From: CAVQCJ01 sp963711005 | GTDB lineage: Bacteria > Actinomycetota > Actinomycetes > Prado026 | Direction: 5' to 3' | Assembly (NCBI GenBank): GCA_963711005.1 | Contig: CAVQCJ010000002.1 | Location: 868,001-932,000 of the forward strand | Length of the DNA stretch: 64,000 bases | In this document: positions 1 to 9,157 of the stretch, piece after piece | Numbering within the stretch: the first letter of the stretch is position 1 | Layout: each line of letters starts with the position of its first letter | Notes under the pieces: model-generated | Seen by the model: only the letters and a program-made list of their open reading frames with translations | The model's database searches: none | What the model was told of the DNA's origin: nothing | Made by a program: the position numbers and the translations under genes

Positions 1-1
1 C

Positions 2-247
2 TGCTCGTGGGCTAACGCCGCGGACGGCCGGCCGGAGTGGTTCGCGGTGGTGCGGGACGGGTGGCGCACCGTCGTCAACCTCACCGGTCGGCCGCTCGCG
101 GTCGAGCTCGGGTCCGAGGTGACCGGCGCGGAGGTGGCGCTGGCCTGGCGTGCCGACGCCGCGATCGTCGACGGTGACCCGGTCGCGGTCCGGCTCGGTC
201 CGGCCTGCGCCGCCGTCGTGCGGGTGGTCGAGCACGGCGCTGGCTAG
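2..247 (+). CDS. C-terminal fragment of an alpha-amylase-family enzyme (TreZ/GlgX-like), cut by the window edge
   Basis: The reading frame is open from base 2 and ends at a TAG at 245-247, giving about 81 residues of a C-terminus whose start lies outside the window. The fragment alternates short hydrophobic strands (FAVV, TVVNLTG, EVALAWRA, AAVVRV), as in the all-beta C-terminal domain of malto-oligosyltrehalose trehalohydrolase and related GH13 enzymes. In those enzymes this domain packs behind the catalytic barrel and carries no catalytic residue. The assignment rests on this pattern only, so the exact enzyme is uncertain. Confidence 0.45.
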   Translation, partial: CSWANAADGRPEWFAVVRDGWRTVVNLTGRPLAVELGSEVTGAEVALAWRADAAIVDGDPVAVRLGPACAAVVRVVEHGAG

Positions 248-307
248 GCTCCACGGAGGCCGCACGGGACCGTAGGCACCGGACACATCGACCCGACCGG
301 AGGCAGC

Positions 308-535
308 GTGCACCTCGCCGACTTCCTTTGGGCCCTGCTCGCCGCCGCATTCATCGTCGGCTACTTCATGGTGCTGTTCCGGGTCGTCCTCGACGTGTTC
401 CGCAGCAACGACCTCGCCGGCTGGGGCAAGGCGCTGTGGTTCGTCGCGCTGCTCGTCGTGCCGCTGGTGCCGCTGCTGGTCTACCTCGGTACCCGCGGCG
501 CGGCGATGGCCGGACGGGGCGCGGTCAACGACTGA
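308..535 (+). CDS. Small membrane protein with PLDc_N-type domain
   Basis: A 75-residue protein starting at GTG. It has two predicted membrane helices (about residues 5-27 and 41-61) joined by a short basic loop (RSNDLAGWGKALW). The order helix, Arg-rich loop, KALW, Pro-containing second helix (VVPLVPLLVYL) is the hallmark of the phospholipase-D-nuclease N-terminal domain, which often occurs alone as a small actinobacterial envelope protein of unknown role. Its 3' end overlaps the convergent cytochrome gene by 11 bp, so the two genes share their termination zone. Confidence 0.75.
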   Translation: MHLADFLWALLAAAFIVGYFMVLFRVVLDVFRSNDLAGWGKALWFVALLVVPLVPLLVYLGTRGAAMAGRGAVND

Positions 536-1190
536 TCGGCCGGTCGGCCCGGTCCGCGGGCTCGGTCGTCTCATCGATCGGCGGGGTCGACTCGGCCCAC
601 GCCGCGTGCTCTCGGCGGGCCCAGGACAGCGGGACGCGGCCGGTTCGCATGCCGAGCCTCGCCACGGGGTCGCTGCTCGCCATGTACACGTGCCCGGCGA
701 CCACCACCGCGAGCGCGAACGCCGTCCAGTCGTGCACGAACGTGGCACCGGTCCGCCACGGCAGCGGGAACCAGCTCGTCCAGTGCATCACCGACCCGGT
801 CATCAGCATGACCGCGATGACGCCGACGGTGAAGGCCGCGTTGAGCTTCTGACCGGCGTTGAACTTGCCCACCGGGATGCGGCCCGAACGACGGTCGCGC
901 GAACGCAGCCAGGCCCAGTCGTCCGGACTGAAGCGGTTGAGCAGCCGGCCGTCGGCGCGGAGCGCGCGCGAGCGCACCCAGCCGGCGAGCAACGGCAGCG
1001 GCAGCGACAGACCCGCGTACACGTGGACGTTCGCGACGAGGTTGCGACGGCCCACCAGCTGGGACAGCGGGGCGAAGTACAAGATGGCGGCGGTCACCAA
1101 GAGCACGCCGAAGAGCAGCCCGGTCATCCGGTGGACCCAGCGCTCCGCCGGCGAGAACCGGCTCAGCCGGGGCTCAGGAGGTCGGGACAT
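525..1190 (-). CDS. Cytochrome b/b6-domain membrane protein, partner of the adjacent Mo-oxidoreductase
   Basis: 221 residues with about four membrane helices. Histidines suited to haem ligation sit in or next to them (WVHRMTG near residue 20, NVHVYAG, SVMHWTSW, FVHDW, VAGHVYM). This matches the di-haem cytochrome b561/FdnI-like family that passes electrons between the quinone pool and a periplasmic partner. The start overlaps the 3' end of the upstream molybdopterin oxidoreductase by 17 bp, so the two are translationally coupled and probably form one membrane oxidoreductase. Physiological direction and substrate cannot be read from the sequence. Confidence 0.85.
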   Translation of the reverse strand: MSRPPEPRLSRFSPAERWVHRMTGLLFGVLLVTAAILYFAPLSQLVGRRNLVANVHVYAGLSLPLPLLAGWVRSRALRADGRLLNRFSPDDWAWLRSRDRRSGRIPVGKFNAGQKLNAAFTVGVIAVMLMTGSVMHWTSWFPLPWRTGATFVHDWTAFALAVVVAGHVYMASSDPVARLGMRTGRVPLSWARREHAAWAESTPPIDETTEPADRADRPISR

Positions 1191-1902
1191 CGGACCTGCC
1201 GTTCGACTGGCCGACCCAGGCGTCGACGTCGTAGCCCTCCTGCTCCCAGTACCCCGGCTGGACGTGGTCGGCCACCTGGATCGCGCCCAGCCACTTGCAC
1301 GACTTGTAGCCGTACATGGGCGCGACGTACAGCCGCACCGGCCCGCCGTGCTCCCGGGTGACGTCCTGGCCGACCATCGCGGTCGCGACCAGGACGTCGC
1401 GCCGCATGGCCTGGTCCATCGTCAGCGACTCGGTGTAGACGCCGTCGAACGACGTGAAAAGCACGGCCGCCGCCGACGAGCGGGCGCCGACGTGCTCGAG
1501 GAGGTCCGGCAGCGCGACGCCGGACCAGTGCACGCCCGGGACCCGCCAGCCGGTCACGCACTGGAAGTCCTTGGTCAGGTGGGTCTGCGGCAGCGCGGCG
1601 AGGTCGGTGAACGTCAGCGCGGCCGGCCGGTCCACCAGCCCGCCCACGGACAGCCTGTAGTCGGCCTTGGACACCACCGGGTCGGACGAGACGACCGAGT
1701 AGTAGCGGAAACCCTCGACACCGGGCAGCAGCGAGGACAGCCCGGTGGGGTCCTTGCTGGCCGCCGAGCTGATCGCGTCCTGGACGTGCTTGCCGGTGAG
1801 CACCCCGACGGCGCCGAGCCCGATCATGCCGAGCACGACCCGGCGCCCCACCGGCGTACCGCGATCGGCCCTGCTGCTCGTCTGGCTCATCTCACCGTCC
1901 AT
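1174..1902 (-). CDS. Molybdopterin-dependent oxidoreductase (sulfite oxidase/MsrP fold), Tat-exported
   Basis: 242 residues. The N-terminus has a twin-arginine stretch (GRRVVLGM) followed by a hydrophobic segment, a Tat-type signal or anchor as expected for a cofactor-loaded protein. FQCVTGW near residue 115 carries the single Cys that ligates molybdenum in the sulfite oxidase/YedY fold, and the later GPVRLYVAPMYGYKSCKWL stretch is typical of the family. The C-terminal dimerisation domain of true sulfite oxidases is absent, so it is closer to MsrP (YedY). A downstream ATG at 1890 is an alternative start. It forms a two-gene unit with the cytochrome b gene. Confidence 0.85.
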   Translation of the reverse strand: MDGEMSQTSSRADRGTPVGRRVVLGMIGLGAVGVLTGKHVQDAISSAASKDPTGLSSLLPGVEGFRYYSVVSSDPVVSKADYRLSVGGLVDRPAALTFTDLAALPQTHLTKDFQCVTGWRVPGVHWSGVALPDLLEHVGARSSAAAVLFTSFDGVYTESLTMDQAMRRDVLVATAMVGQDVTREHGGPVRLYVAPMYGYKSCKWLGAIQVADHVQPGYWEQEGYDVDAWVGQSNGRSDVPTS

Positions 1903-1991
1903 GGCAGCACGCCGCGGACCGGATGGCCACGCCGGACGCGGTCGCGTCCGCGGACTGTAAGGACTGCCCGGTCAGGTGATGGCAGCTCAGA

Positions 1992-2621
1992 TCACTGCAG
2001 CTCCCAGGTGAACCCGGCCGTGACGGTCTTGCCCTGGAGGGCGTTGTCGCCGGCCGTGGTCCCCGTCGTCGCGAACGTGTAGGCGATCCGGTACGCCACC
2101 AGTACGGTCCCGGCCCCGACCGCGACCGACGGCACCGCGCCGGCGTACGTGGTCGGCAGCGCGGTGAGCGCGACCCCGGTCGCGACGTTGGTGAGCCCGG
2201 CGACCGGGAAGCCGGCGCAGTTCGCGAGCACGTCCGCGCCCACGATCGCCGCGTCGATGGTGACCTGGATCTGCGCGCCCAGCGAGGGCGCCGAGTCGGC
2301 CAACGCGCTGCGGTAGAACTTCAGGTTGCCGGCAGTGCTGGAGGTGTTCTTCACCGTGATGCACTTGGTGTTGCCGCTGCCCGGTTTGAGCCCGGTCTCG
2401 TTGAAGGTGGCCGACGTGCTCACGGCATAGACCGCGCCGCCGCCGTTGTTCTGCAGCGTCAGCGTGCCCGCCGTCCAGACGTCGGCGTTGCTGGCGGTGG
2501 TCGCGGAGAACGCTGCGTAGCTGCCCTGCCAGACCAGCAGCCCGGCGGCCAGCAGGCCGGCCACGGGTACGACCGCCCTCGCCGCGCGCCGCCGAAGGAC
2601 GCGCCTGTCCTCGTGCTCCAT
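1992..2621 (-). CDS. SipW-type signal peptide protein (TasA/camelysin-like)
   Basis: 209 residues. A basic N-terminus, a hydrophobic helix and then GSYAAFSATT...NADVWTAGTL make the SipW-dependent signal sequence known from TasA and camelysin-like proteins. The rest is a beta-rich secreted domain with two spaced Cys (KCITV, ANCAGF). Known relatives form extracellular fibres or are surface-exposed, but here only secretion can be supported. No SipW-like signal peptidase gene lies in the window. The gene stands alone between the Mo-oxidoreductase and the antiporter. Confidence 0.8.
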   Translation of the reverse strand: MEHEDRRVLRRRAARAVVPVAGLLAAGLLVWQGSYAAFSATTASNADVWTAGTLTLQNNGGGAVYAVSTSATFNETGLKPGSGNTKCITVKNTSSTAGNLKFYRSALADSAPSLGAQIQVTIDAAIVGADVLANCAGFPVAGLTNVATGVALTALPTTYAGAVPSVAVGAGTVLVAYRIAYTFATTGTTAGDNALQGKTVTAGFTWELQ

Positions 2622-2649
2622 GCCGCGGTGTCCCCTCTGCGGTCCGCCC

Positions 2650-3876
2650 CTACCCGGGCTGGTTCTCGGCTCCGGAGCCCCCGACCTTGACGTCGAGGCC
2701 GCAGAGCCGGGCCACCAGGGGGACCAGGCCGCCCTGCACCACGACCGAGAACGTCACGACCACGAAGACGACGACGTACAGGCCGACCGTGTCGGGCACC
2801 CCGGAGGACAGCAGGTAGGTGCCGAGCAGGATCGGCACGGCCCCCTTGAGACCGGCCCACAGCACGAACACCCGCTCGCCCCGGGCCAGCCGCACCGGCA
2901 GCAGCACGAGCCCGACCAGCAGCGGCCGGACCACCACAGCGAGCAGGACGGCCAGGACCAGGCCCATGACGAGCGTGTGGCCCACCGTCAGCCGGTGCAG
3001 CGGGACTGTCAGGCCCAGCACGGTGAACGCCACGATCTCCCCGAGGCTGGCCAGCGCCGAGTGGAACTGCCCGATCTCACGCCGGTACGGCACCTTGGCG
3101 TCGCCGATCCAGATCCCGCAGACGAAGACGGCCAGGAACCCGGACCCGTGGGCCAGCGTCGCCACCCCGTAGGTCAGTCCGGCGGCGGCCAGGGTGCGCA
3201 GCGGGTACAGACCGGCGCTCGGCAGCGTCACGCGCTGCATCAGCCACACCAGCGCGGGTCCGGCGACCAGGCCCACGGCGATCCCGACCAGCATCTGCAG
3301 GGCGAATTCCCGGCCGGCTGTCCCCACCGCGGACCAGCCGGTCGCCCCCCCGGTGACCAGCAGCGCGGCCATCAGCGAGATGCCGACCGGGTCGTTGGCG
3401 CCGGACTCGCCCTTGAGCAGGATCGCGCTGCGTCCGGAGATCTCGCGGCGACCGAGAACGCTGAAGACGACGGCCGGGTCCGTCGGCGACAGCGCGGTCC
3501 CCAGCAGCAGCGCCGCCCGCCAGTCCAGGCCGAAGAGGGCGTGCGCCACGGTCGCCATCGCCGCCGCGGTGACGAGGGTGCCGGCGACCCCGAGCCAGGC
3601 GATCGGGCCGGCCTCGCGCCGGAACCGGGCCATCCCGATCCCCATGCCGCCGTCGAAGAGGATCAGCACCAGGCTGACCGTGACGATCCGCTGGACTTGC
3701 TCGATCGGGATGCGGCCCAGCTGGGGGAACAGGTCCGACGCCACTGCCGCGGCGACGAGGAACAGGGCCGACGAGGGCAGCCGCAGCCGCTCGCTCAGCC
3801 GGCTGGACAGGATGGCCAGCCCCATCACCGCGCTGACCCCGGCCAGGAGCGCGGCGAAGCGCTCGACGTCGTTCAC
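2650..3876 (-). CDS. Monovalent cation/proton antiporter, CPA1 family (NhaP/KefB-like)
   Basis: About 408 residues with some 12 hydrophobic segments, the family's membrane domain alone without the cytosolic TrkA-C tail seen in NhaP2. GTALSPTDPAVVFSVLG and KGESGANDPVGI carry the conserved acidic and ND residues of the ion-binding core of CPA1 exchangers. The predicted role is exchange of Na+ or K+ for H+ across the cytoplasmic membrane. I chose the GTG at 3876 because homology begins there; the upstream extension reads as an out-of-frame shadow of the CoA transferase. Confidence 0.9.
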   Translation of the reverse strand: MNDVERFAALLAGVSAVMGLAILSSRLSERLRLPSSALFLVAAAVASDLFPQLGRIPIEQVQRIVTVSLVLILFDGGMGIGMARFRREAGPIAWLGVAGTLVTAAAMATVAHALFGLDWRAALLLGTALSPTDPAVVFSVLGRREISGRSAILLKGESGANDPVGISLMAALLVTGGATGWSAVGTAGREFALQMLVGIAVGLVAGPALVWLMQRVTLPSAGLYPLRTLAAAGLTYGVATLAHGSGFLAVFVCGIWIGDAKVPYRREIGQFHSALASLGEIVAFTVLGLTVPLHRLTVGHTLVMGLVLAVLLAVVVRPLLVGLVLLPVRLARGERVFVLWAGLKGAVPILLGTYLLSSGVPDTVGLYVVVFVVVTFSVVVQGGLVPLVARLCGLDVKVGGSGAENQPG

Positions 3877-3962
3877 TGACCCGCGCCCACGCGCGTGATC
3901 ATGCCGGGCAGCGGCGTGCGGCCGCCAGCCTCCCGCCGGTCGGGGCCGCGGTTCCGCACCGG

Positions 3963-5168
3963 TCAGGACTGCCGCAGCACCCCGGACTCGAGCAGCCCGG
4001 AGACCTGCGTGTCGGTCAGCCCGGCTTGCGCCGCCAGGGCGACCGAGTCGGCGCCGATCCTCGGCGGCGGCCGGCCCGGCGGGCAGCGCCGCCCGTCGAA
4101 CCTGATCGGCGTCCCCAGCGTCGGCGCGGTCTGTGAACCCGTGGCGTCCAGCGGCGCCTGGACCACCATCCCGCGCGCCTGCGCGAGCGGGTGCGCCAAC
4201 GCCTCGGCGAGGTCGAGCACCGGCGCGACGCAGGCGCCGGCCCCTTCCAACAGCTCCAGCCACCGCGCCCGGGTCCGCGTGGACAGCAGCGCGGCGACAT
4301 CGGCGCGAGCAGGCGGGTCGAACTGGCGCGCCACCAGGTCCGGTCGCTCGACGGCGGCGCAGAACGCGGCCCAGAACTTCGGTTCCAGCGCGCCGACCGA
4401 CACGTGCCGTCCGTCGGCGCACTCGTACACCGCGTAGCACGGGACCAGACCGTTGAGCAGGTTGTGCCCCGGGTCCGGTACCGGCCCGCCGGCCCAGTAC
4501 TCCCCCGCGTGGATCGACGTCCAGGCCAGCGCGGCGTCGTACATCGCGACCTCGACCCGGCTGCCGCGGCCGGTGCGCTCGGCGCGGTACAGCGCGGCCA
4601 GCAGGCCGATCCCGAGCAGCGACGCACCGCCGAGGTCGCCGACCTGCACGCCCGGCGGGCACGGCGGCCCACCTGGCGGTCCGGTCATCCCGAGCACGCC
4701 GGCGTAGGAGATGTAGCCGATGTCGTGCCCCGGCACGTCGCGCATCGGCCCGTCGCTGCCGTACCCGGTGAGCGAGGCGTAGACGATGCGCGGGTTGCGG
4801 GCGCTGACCGCGGCGTGGTCGACGCCGAGCCGCTCCACCACGCCGGGCCGGAAGCCCTCCACCACGACATGGGCCTGCTCAGCCAGCCGCAGGAACAGGT
4901 CGACGCCGTCGGGGCGCTTGAGGTCGACCGCCAGAGAGCGTTTGTTCCGGCCGACGATCCAGGACGCCGCCGACTCGGCCCCGATGCGGGGCTCGGCGGA
5001 GCGCATGTAGTCCCCGAGCACCGGCTCCTCGACCTTGACGACGTCCGCCCCCAGGTCGGCCAGCAGCGCGCCGAGCACGCCGCCCGGCAGCAAACGGGTC
5101 AGGTCCAGGACACGGACCCCGGCCAACGGGCCGGGGTCGTCAGAGGCTGCGTTCATGCTCCCCATCAT
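3963..5168 (-). CDS. Family III CoA transferase, alpha-methylacyl-CoA racemase-like
   Basis: About 401 residues. The N-terminal GVRVLDLTRLLPGG and VVKVEEP motifs are those of the CaiB/BaiF family. GHDIGYISYAGVLG corresponds to the GHDINYxxxxG motif of alpha-methylacyl-CoA racemase, whose Asp and partner His/Glu move the alpha proton of 2-methylacyl-CoA. This makes a racemase of branched acyl-CoA (or a close CoA transferase) the best reading. The ATG at 5168 has GGGAGG nine bases upstream and is preferred over the longer start at 5201. It stands alone, with the secreted Ig-repeat gene divergent. Confidence 0.85.
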   Translation of the reverse strand: MMGSMNAASDDPGPLAGVRVLDLTRLLPGGVLGALLADLGADVVKVEEPVLGDYMRSAEPRIGAESAASWIVGRNKRSLAVDLKRPDGVDLFLRLAEQAHVVVEGFRPGVVERLGVDHAAVSARNPRIVYASLTGYGSDGPMRDVPGHDIGYISYAGVLGMTGPPGGPPCPPGVQVGDLGGASLLGIGLLAALYRAERTGRGSRVEVAMYDAALAWTSIHAGEYWAGGPVPDPGHNLLNGLVPCYAVYECADGRHVSVGALEPKFWAAFCAAVERPDLVARQFDPPARADVAALLSTRTRARWLELLEGAGACVAPVLDLAEALAHPLAQARGMVVQAPLDATGSQTAPTLGTPIRFDGRRCPPGRPPPRIGADSVALAAQAGLTDTQVSGLLESGVLRQS

Positions 5169-5343
5169 CGGCTCGTGCCTCCCGTGTCCGGCCGACGGCA
5201 CTGCGTCAGGGCGTCACCCCAGCGGGCCATGTCGGACTCATCCTTTCGGACTATGTCGCCCGAACATCACTCCAGCACCAGGAGTCCGCCCTAGCCTCGT
5301 CCGGACCAGACAAATAGGTCTGTTCGGACGAAGGGACCAGGGC

Positions 5344-6354
5344 ATGAAGTCACGTGCACGCGTCGGGGCGACCCTCAGCGCCCTCGCCGCCACGGCGACC
5401 GCGGCTCTCCTCATCAGCGCGACGGCCCAGGCAGCGCCCACGGCGACCCAGGCACCCACGCGGACGACGCTGTCCGCGAGTCCTGCCAGCATCCCGTTCG
5501 GCGCGGTGGCCAAGCTCAAGGCGGTCGTGAAGCCGGTGCTCGGGTCCGGGCAGCCGACCGGCACCGTCACGTTCAGCCAGGGCACCACGGTGCTCGGCAC
5601 CGTTGCGCTCGCACTGGTCGGCTCAGTGGAGACGGCCAAGCTCAGCGTGCCCGGGCTGGCGATCGGTGACTACGTCTTCACGGCGCACTACAACGGGGGA
5701 ACCAACTTCGCCGCCAGCACGTCGCTGCCGCTGACGGTGTCGGTCGGACCGGCTGACAGCGTCACCACGTTCTCGACGTCGACCAAGACCGTCGAGCTGC
5801 TGCTGCCGGCCAAGCTCAAGGCGGTCGTCAAGCCGAAGGTGGCCGGCACCGGATCGCCCAGCGGCGGGACCGTCACGTTCAGCGAAGGCGCGACGGTGCT
5901 CGGCAGCGGCCCCGTCCCGCTGGCGCTTGTCGCGGGTGTGTGGACCGCGAAGCTGAACGTTCCCGGCCTGACGCTCGGCGACCACATCCTGACCGCGACG
6001 TTCAACGGGTCGGCCGACCTGGCGCCGAGCACCAGCAAGGCACTGACCGTCACCGACACCCAGGCCGCCACCACGACGACTGTGTCGGTAGAGACCCTGG
6101 TCGACGGGAACAGCAAGTTCACCGCGACGGTGAAGCCGGTGGTGTTCGCCAACGGGATCCCCGGCGATGCCGGGACCGTGACCTTCGTGATCGACAACCT
6201 GGCGCCCCAGGTCGTTCAGCTGAACGCGACGGGCGGCAAGGCGGTCCTGACCACGGTGTCCGCGCTCGACCCGGGTCCGCACACGATCAAGGCGACCTAC
6301 AGCGGTGACGGCAGCTACTTGGGCAGCACGGACACGCTCTCCTTCACGATCTGA
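5344..6354 (+). CDS. Secreted protein with three bacterial Ig-like repeats
   Basis: 336 residues. A Sec signal peptide (about residues 1-31, ending ATAQA-AP) is followed by three tandem repeats of about 95-100 residues. Each has the pattern AKLKAVVKP...GTVTFSxGxTVLG...AKLxVPGLxxGD...xAxYNG of Ig-like fold group 3. There is no cell-wall sorting motif or membrane anchor, so the product is probably released or loosely wall-bound. Such repeats act as spacers or adhesive modules; no enzymatic domain is present. GAAGGGA upstream of ATG 5344 supports the start. The repeat-to-repeat similarity suggests internal duplication. Confidence 0.85.
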   Translation: MKSRARVGATLSALAATATAALLISATAQAAPTATQAPTRTTLSASPASIPFGAVAKLKAVVKPVLGSGQPTGTVTFSQGTTVLGTVALALVGSVETAKLSVPGLAIGDYVFTAHYNGGTNFAASTSLPLTVSVGPADSVTTFSTSTKTVELLLPAKLKAVVKPKVAGTGSPSGGTVTFSEGATVLGSGPVPLALVAGVWTAKLNVPGLTLGDHILTATFNGSADLAPSTSKALTVTDTQAATTTTVSVETLVDGNSKFTATVKPVVFANGIPGDAGTVTFVIDNLAPQVVQLNATGGKAVLTTVSALDPGPHTIKATYSGDGSYLGSTDTLSFTI

Positions 6355-6468
6355 GAGCTTGGGCGGGGCCGGTGGCCCCACTCTGCCCACTCTGCCCAGC
6401 GCGCCGACCGACCCGCCGGCGTGGACAGCGGCGAACGCCGTCGCGGCCGGCGCGGCAGGATGACGACC

Positions 6469-7374
6469 ATGACCGTCGAGGACGCGGCCGCCGAGCTGTA
6501 CGTCAGCCCGCCAGCCGACTTCGTCCGGCGCCGGACCGAGCTGGCCGCCGCCGCCCGCGAGCAGGGCGACCGTGCGACGGCGGCGGCGATCGCCGGTCTG
6601 CGCAAACCCACCGTCGGCGCGTGGCTCGCCAACCTGCTCAACCGCGACCACCGCGAGCAGCTCGAGGAGCTCGTGGACCTGGGGACGGCCCTGCGAGAGG
6701 CGCAGGGGACCCTCGACGCCGACCAGATGCGCGAGCTGGGCAAGCAGCGGTACCGCGTCGTGCGGGTCCTGGTCGGGCTGGCCGGTGTGCGCGCCGCCGA
6801 GCTGGGCCACGTCCCCGGCCCCGCGGCCGACGCCGAGCTCGAGTCGACCCTCACGGCCGCGCTGGCGGACCCCGCCGCGGCCGAGCAGCTGCTGACCGGA
6901 CGGCTGACCCGAGGCCTGACCTACGCCGGGCTCGGCTTCGGCGCGACGGCCACCCAGGTCGCCGGCACCCAGCGCGCCGGGACAGCGACCGGCCCGAAGC
7001 CGGTGCGCGCGGTCGGCCCGACGGCCGCGGACGACGACGCGTCCCGGGCCGCCGCGCTCGCAGCCGAGCTGGACGCGGCCGAGCGGGACCTCGCCCAGGC
7101 CAGGCTGAAAGCGGCTGCGGCCGCATCCGCAGCCGACGACGCCCGCGAGCGGCAGGAGACGGCACACGACCGGCTGCGTACGGCTCGGGACGAGGTCGAG
7201 CGGATCGGCGCCGAGCTCGCTGCCGCGGAGACGGACGTCCGGGCCGCGCAGGCCGAGCTGGACGCCGCCACCCGCGAGAACGTCGCCGCCGCGCGCGCCG
7301 CCACCGAGGCGGCGGACCTCGCGAACCGCGTCGACCAGCGCCTGCAGGCCATGCGCTCGCAGACGACGCGATGA
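6469..7374 (+). CDS. Conserved actinobacterial coiled-coil protein, function unknown
   Basis: About 301 residues, no signal peptide or membrane segment. The first 170 residues are mostly helical (SPPADFVRRRTELAAAAREQGD, KPTVGAWLANLLNRD), a pattern I recognise from uncharacterised actinobacterial proteins. The last 110 residues form a long Ala/Glu/Arg-rich coiled coil. ATG 6469 is preferred because the AGG at 6458-6460 lies at proper distance; ATG 6460 is possible. A small secreted lipoprotein gene starts 12 bp downstream and is probably co-transcribed. I do not know its function. Confidence 0.7.
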   Translation: MTVEDAAAELYVSPPADFVRRRTELAAAAREQGDRATAAAIAGLRKPTVGAWLANLLNRDHREQLEELVDLGTALREAQGTLDADQMRELGKQRYRVVRVLVGLAGVRAAELGHVPGPAADAELESTLTAALADPAAAEQLLTGRLTRGLTYAGLGFGATATQVAGTQRAGTATGPKPVRAVGPTAADDDASRAAALAAELDAAERDLAQARLKAAAAASAADDARERQETAHDRLRTARDEVERIGAELAAAETDVRAAQAELDAATRENVAAARAATEAADLANRVDQRLQAMRSQTTR

Positions 7375-7386
7375 CCGGATGACCCG

Positions 7387-8058
7387 ATGACCGGTGCACC
7401 GCGCCCCGCCCGGCGAGCTACTGCGGCAGCCGGGCAGGTCGTCCTGCTCGCGCTGCTCGCGCTGCTCCTCGGCGCCTGCACGACCACCCCGGCTCCGGCA
7501 CCCGCGCCGTCGGCTCCGGAACCGTCCCCGTCCACCGGGCAGACGCAGAGCGCGGGACCGGTCACGCGCCCGCCACTGGCGCTGCAGCACGCCGCGTACC
7601 TGGCGCTGCCCTTCACCACGCTCCTCAGCGGCGACCACGCCGACTCGGCCGGCCGGGTGCTGGCGATCGGCACGACGATCCGGACGCACCAGTCGCTGCA
7701 AGGCGGCGAGATCTGGTGCGCGATCGCGTCGACCACGACCGGCCGGCCGGCGAGTCTCGCATTCGTGCGGACGTCCTTGCGCGAAGTGGCCGGAGGCGGG
7801 CTCACGTACGGGTGGTTCTGGGTCGTCCACCCGGTGGACTGCGTCACCGCCGCGGCGCACGTCCTGGTGGTGACCCGCACCATGACCCCGGACCCGCGCA
7901 CAGGGGTGCTGGCCGGTCTGTCGACGCGGTCGGACGTCCTCGACGCCCGCGTCGACGTGGACCGCTTCCTCACCGGGCACAGCCCGACCCAGGACCTGAC
8001 CACGCTCGGGATCCAGGTCTACGAGGCGGTGCTCGAGGTGGGACCGAGCGGCTACTGA
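7387..8058 (+). CDS. Predicted lipoprotein, function unknown
   Basis: 223 residues. A hydrophobic signal peptide ends in the lipobox LLGAC, followed by a Pro/Ala-rich spacer, so the mature protein should be anchored outside the cytoplasmic membrane. The folded part (from about residue 65) has two Cys (IWCAIA, VDCVTA) that could form a disulfide. It follows the coiled-coil gene by 12 bp in the same direction. No recognised domain. Confidence 0.65.
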   Translation: MTGAPRPARRATAAAGQVVLLALLALLLGACTTTPAPAPAPSAPEPSPSTGQTQSAGPVTRPPLALQHAAYLALPFTTLLSGDHADSAGRVLAIGTTIRTHQSLQGGEIWCAIASTTTGRPASLAFVRTSLREVAGGGLTYGWFWVVHPVDCVTAAAHVLVVTRTMTPDPRTGVLAGLSTRSDVLDARVDVDRFLTGHSPTQDLTTLGIQVYEAVLEVGPSGY

Positions 8059-8162
8059 CTCCGGCTGACTCCGGCTGACTCAGCCGCTGGTGCTCGCAGG
8101 AGCACTTGCGGTGCGAGAGCCTGACCCCGCGCGGGCTGGATGCCCCGACGAGGAGGCCCCTG

Positions 8163-9146
8163 ATGATCAGCCTGACCGCCGCCGACACCGCCCGGATGAC
8201 CGACGCCCTGTTCTTCGACGGCGACAAGCGACAGCGCAAGCTGACCAAGTTCTGGGGCCTGCTCCCGCTCGCCGCGGTGATCGCCACGGCAGGGATCGTC
8301 TCGGACTCCACCGCCACCGTGATCGGGGCGATGATCGTCGCGCCGCTGATGACCCCGATCCTCGGCACCGCGCTCGCGGTGGTGCTGGCCGACCGGGCGA
8401 ACCTGGTCCGGTCGGTGTTCCTCGTCGTGGCCGGTTCCCTGCTCGTTGTCGCGCTGGGGTTCGTGCTCGGCCTGCTGGTACCGGTCCCCGAGGTAGCCGC
8501 CACCAACCCCCAGATCGCCCAACGAGTCGAACCGGGGCTGGTCGACCTGGTGGTGGCGCTGGCGACCGGCGCGGTCGGGGCGTTCGCCCTGCTGCGCTCG
8601 GACATCTCCGACGCGCTGCCCGGCGTGGCCATCGCGATCTCGCTGGTCCCGCCGCTGGCGGTGATCGGGCTCACGCTCGAGTCCGGCGCACCGGGCCAGG
8701 CGGGCGGCGCGCTGCTGCTGTTCGTCACGAACGTCGCGTCCATCATCGCGATGGGGACCCTGGTGTTCTTCGTCTACCGGGTACGGGCGGCGGCGGCGGA
8801 CGCCGGCTACCCCGTCGGCGACCTGTCCGCCGCCAACATCGCCGTCGTGGGCGGGCTGCTGCTGCTCGTCACGGTGCCGCTGACCGCCAGCGCCGTCCAG
8901 GTGGTGCAGCAGGTGTCGGTCACGGCTACCGCGACCCCCATCGCGCAGTCCTGGGCGGACGAGCGCGGCTGGCAGGTGACCGCGGTCGAGTTCCGGCAGG
9001 GCGAGCTCTGGATCACCGCCGCAGGCGCGCCGCCCAACATCGACGAGGCGCCACTTCGGCGCAGCCTGACCGAGGCCGGACTGGGTGCGGTGACCCTCGA
9101 GGTGCAGCTGGTCGACGGCGGCATCTCCCGGCTGACCGGCGACTGA
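8163..9146 (+). CDS. DUF389 family membrane protein
   Basis: About 327 residues. The conserved block DSTATVIGAMIVAPLMTPILG and at least six hydrophobic segments identify the DUF389 (TIGR00341-like) family, whose transport or other role is not established. The C-terminal 100 residues are soluble. The start ATG 8163 is well supported by GAGGAGG six bases upstream; a longer reading from 8106 lacks such a site. The gene converges on the MFS gene with only 11 bp between stop codons. Confidence 0.85.
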   Translation: MISLTAADTARMTDALFFDGDKRQRKLTKFWGLLPLAAVIATAGIVSDSTATVIGAMIVAPLMTPILGTALAVVLADRANLVRSVFLVVAGSLLVVALGFVLGLLVPVPEVAATNPQIAQRVEPGLVDLVVALATGAVGAFALLRSDISDALPGVAIAISLVPPLAVIGLTLESGAPGQAGGALLLFVTNVASIIAMGTLVFFVYRVRAAAADAGYPVGDLSAANIAVVGGLLLLVTVPLTASAVQVVQQVSVTATATPIAQSWADERGWQVTAVEFRQGELWITAAGAPPNIDEAPLRRSLTEAGLGAVTLEVQLVDGGISRLTGD

Positions 9147-9157
9147 CCCGACGGCGG

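Noticed and set aside
2620..3879. Long plus-strand frame opposite the antiporter
   Set aside because: Composition (Gln, His, Arg, Asp repeats) is typical of the antisense of membrane-protein codons; no motif or ribosome site.
5623..7980. 785-codon minus-strand frame
   Set aside because: Runs antisense through the Ig-repeat, coiled-coil and lipoprotein genes, which have signal peptides and ribosome sites; no domain seen.
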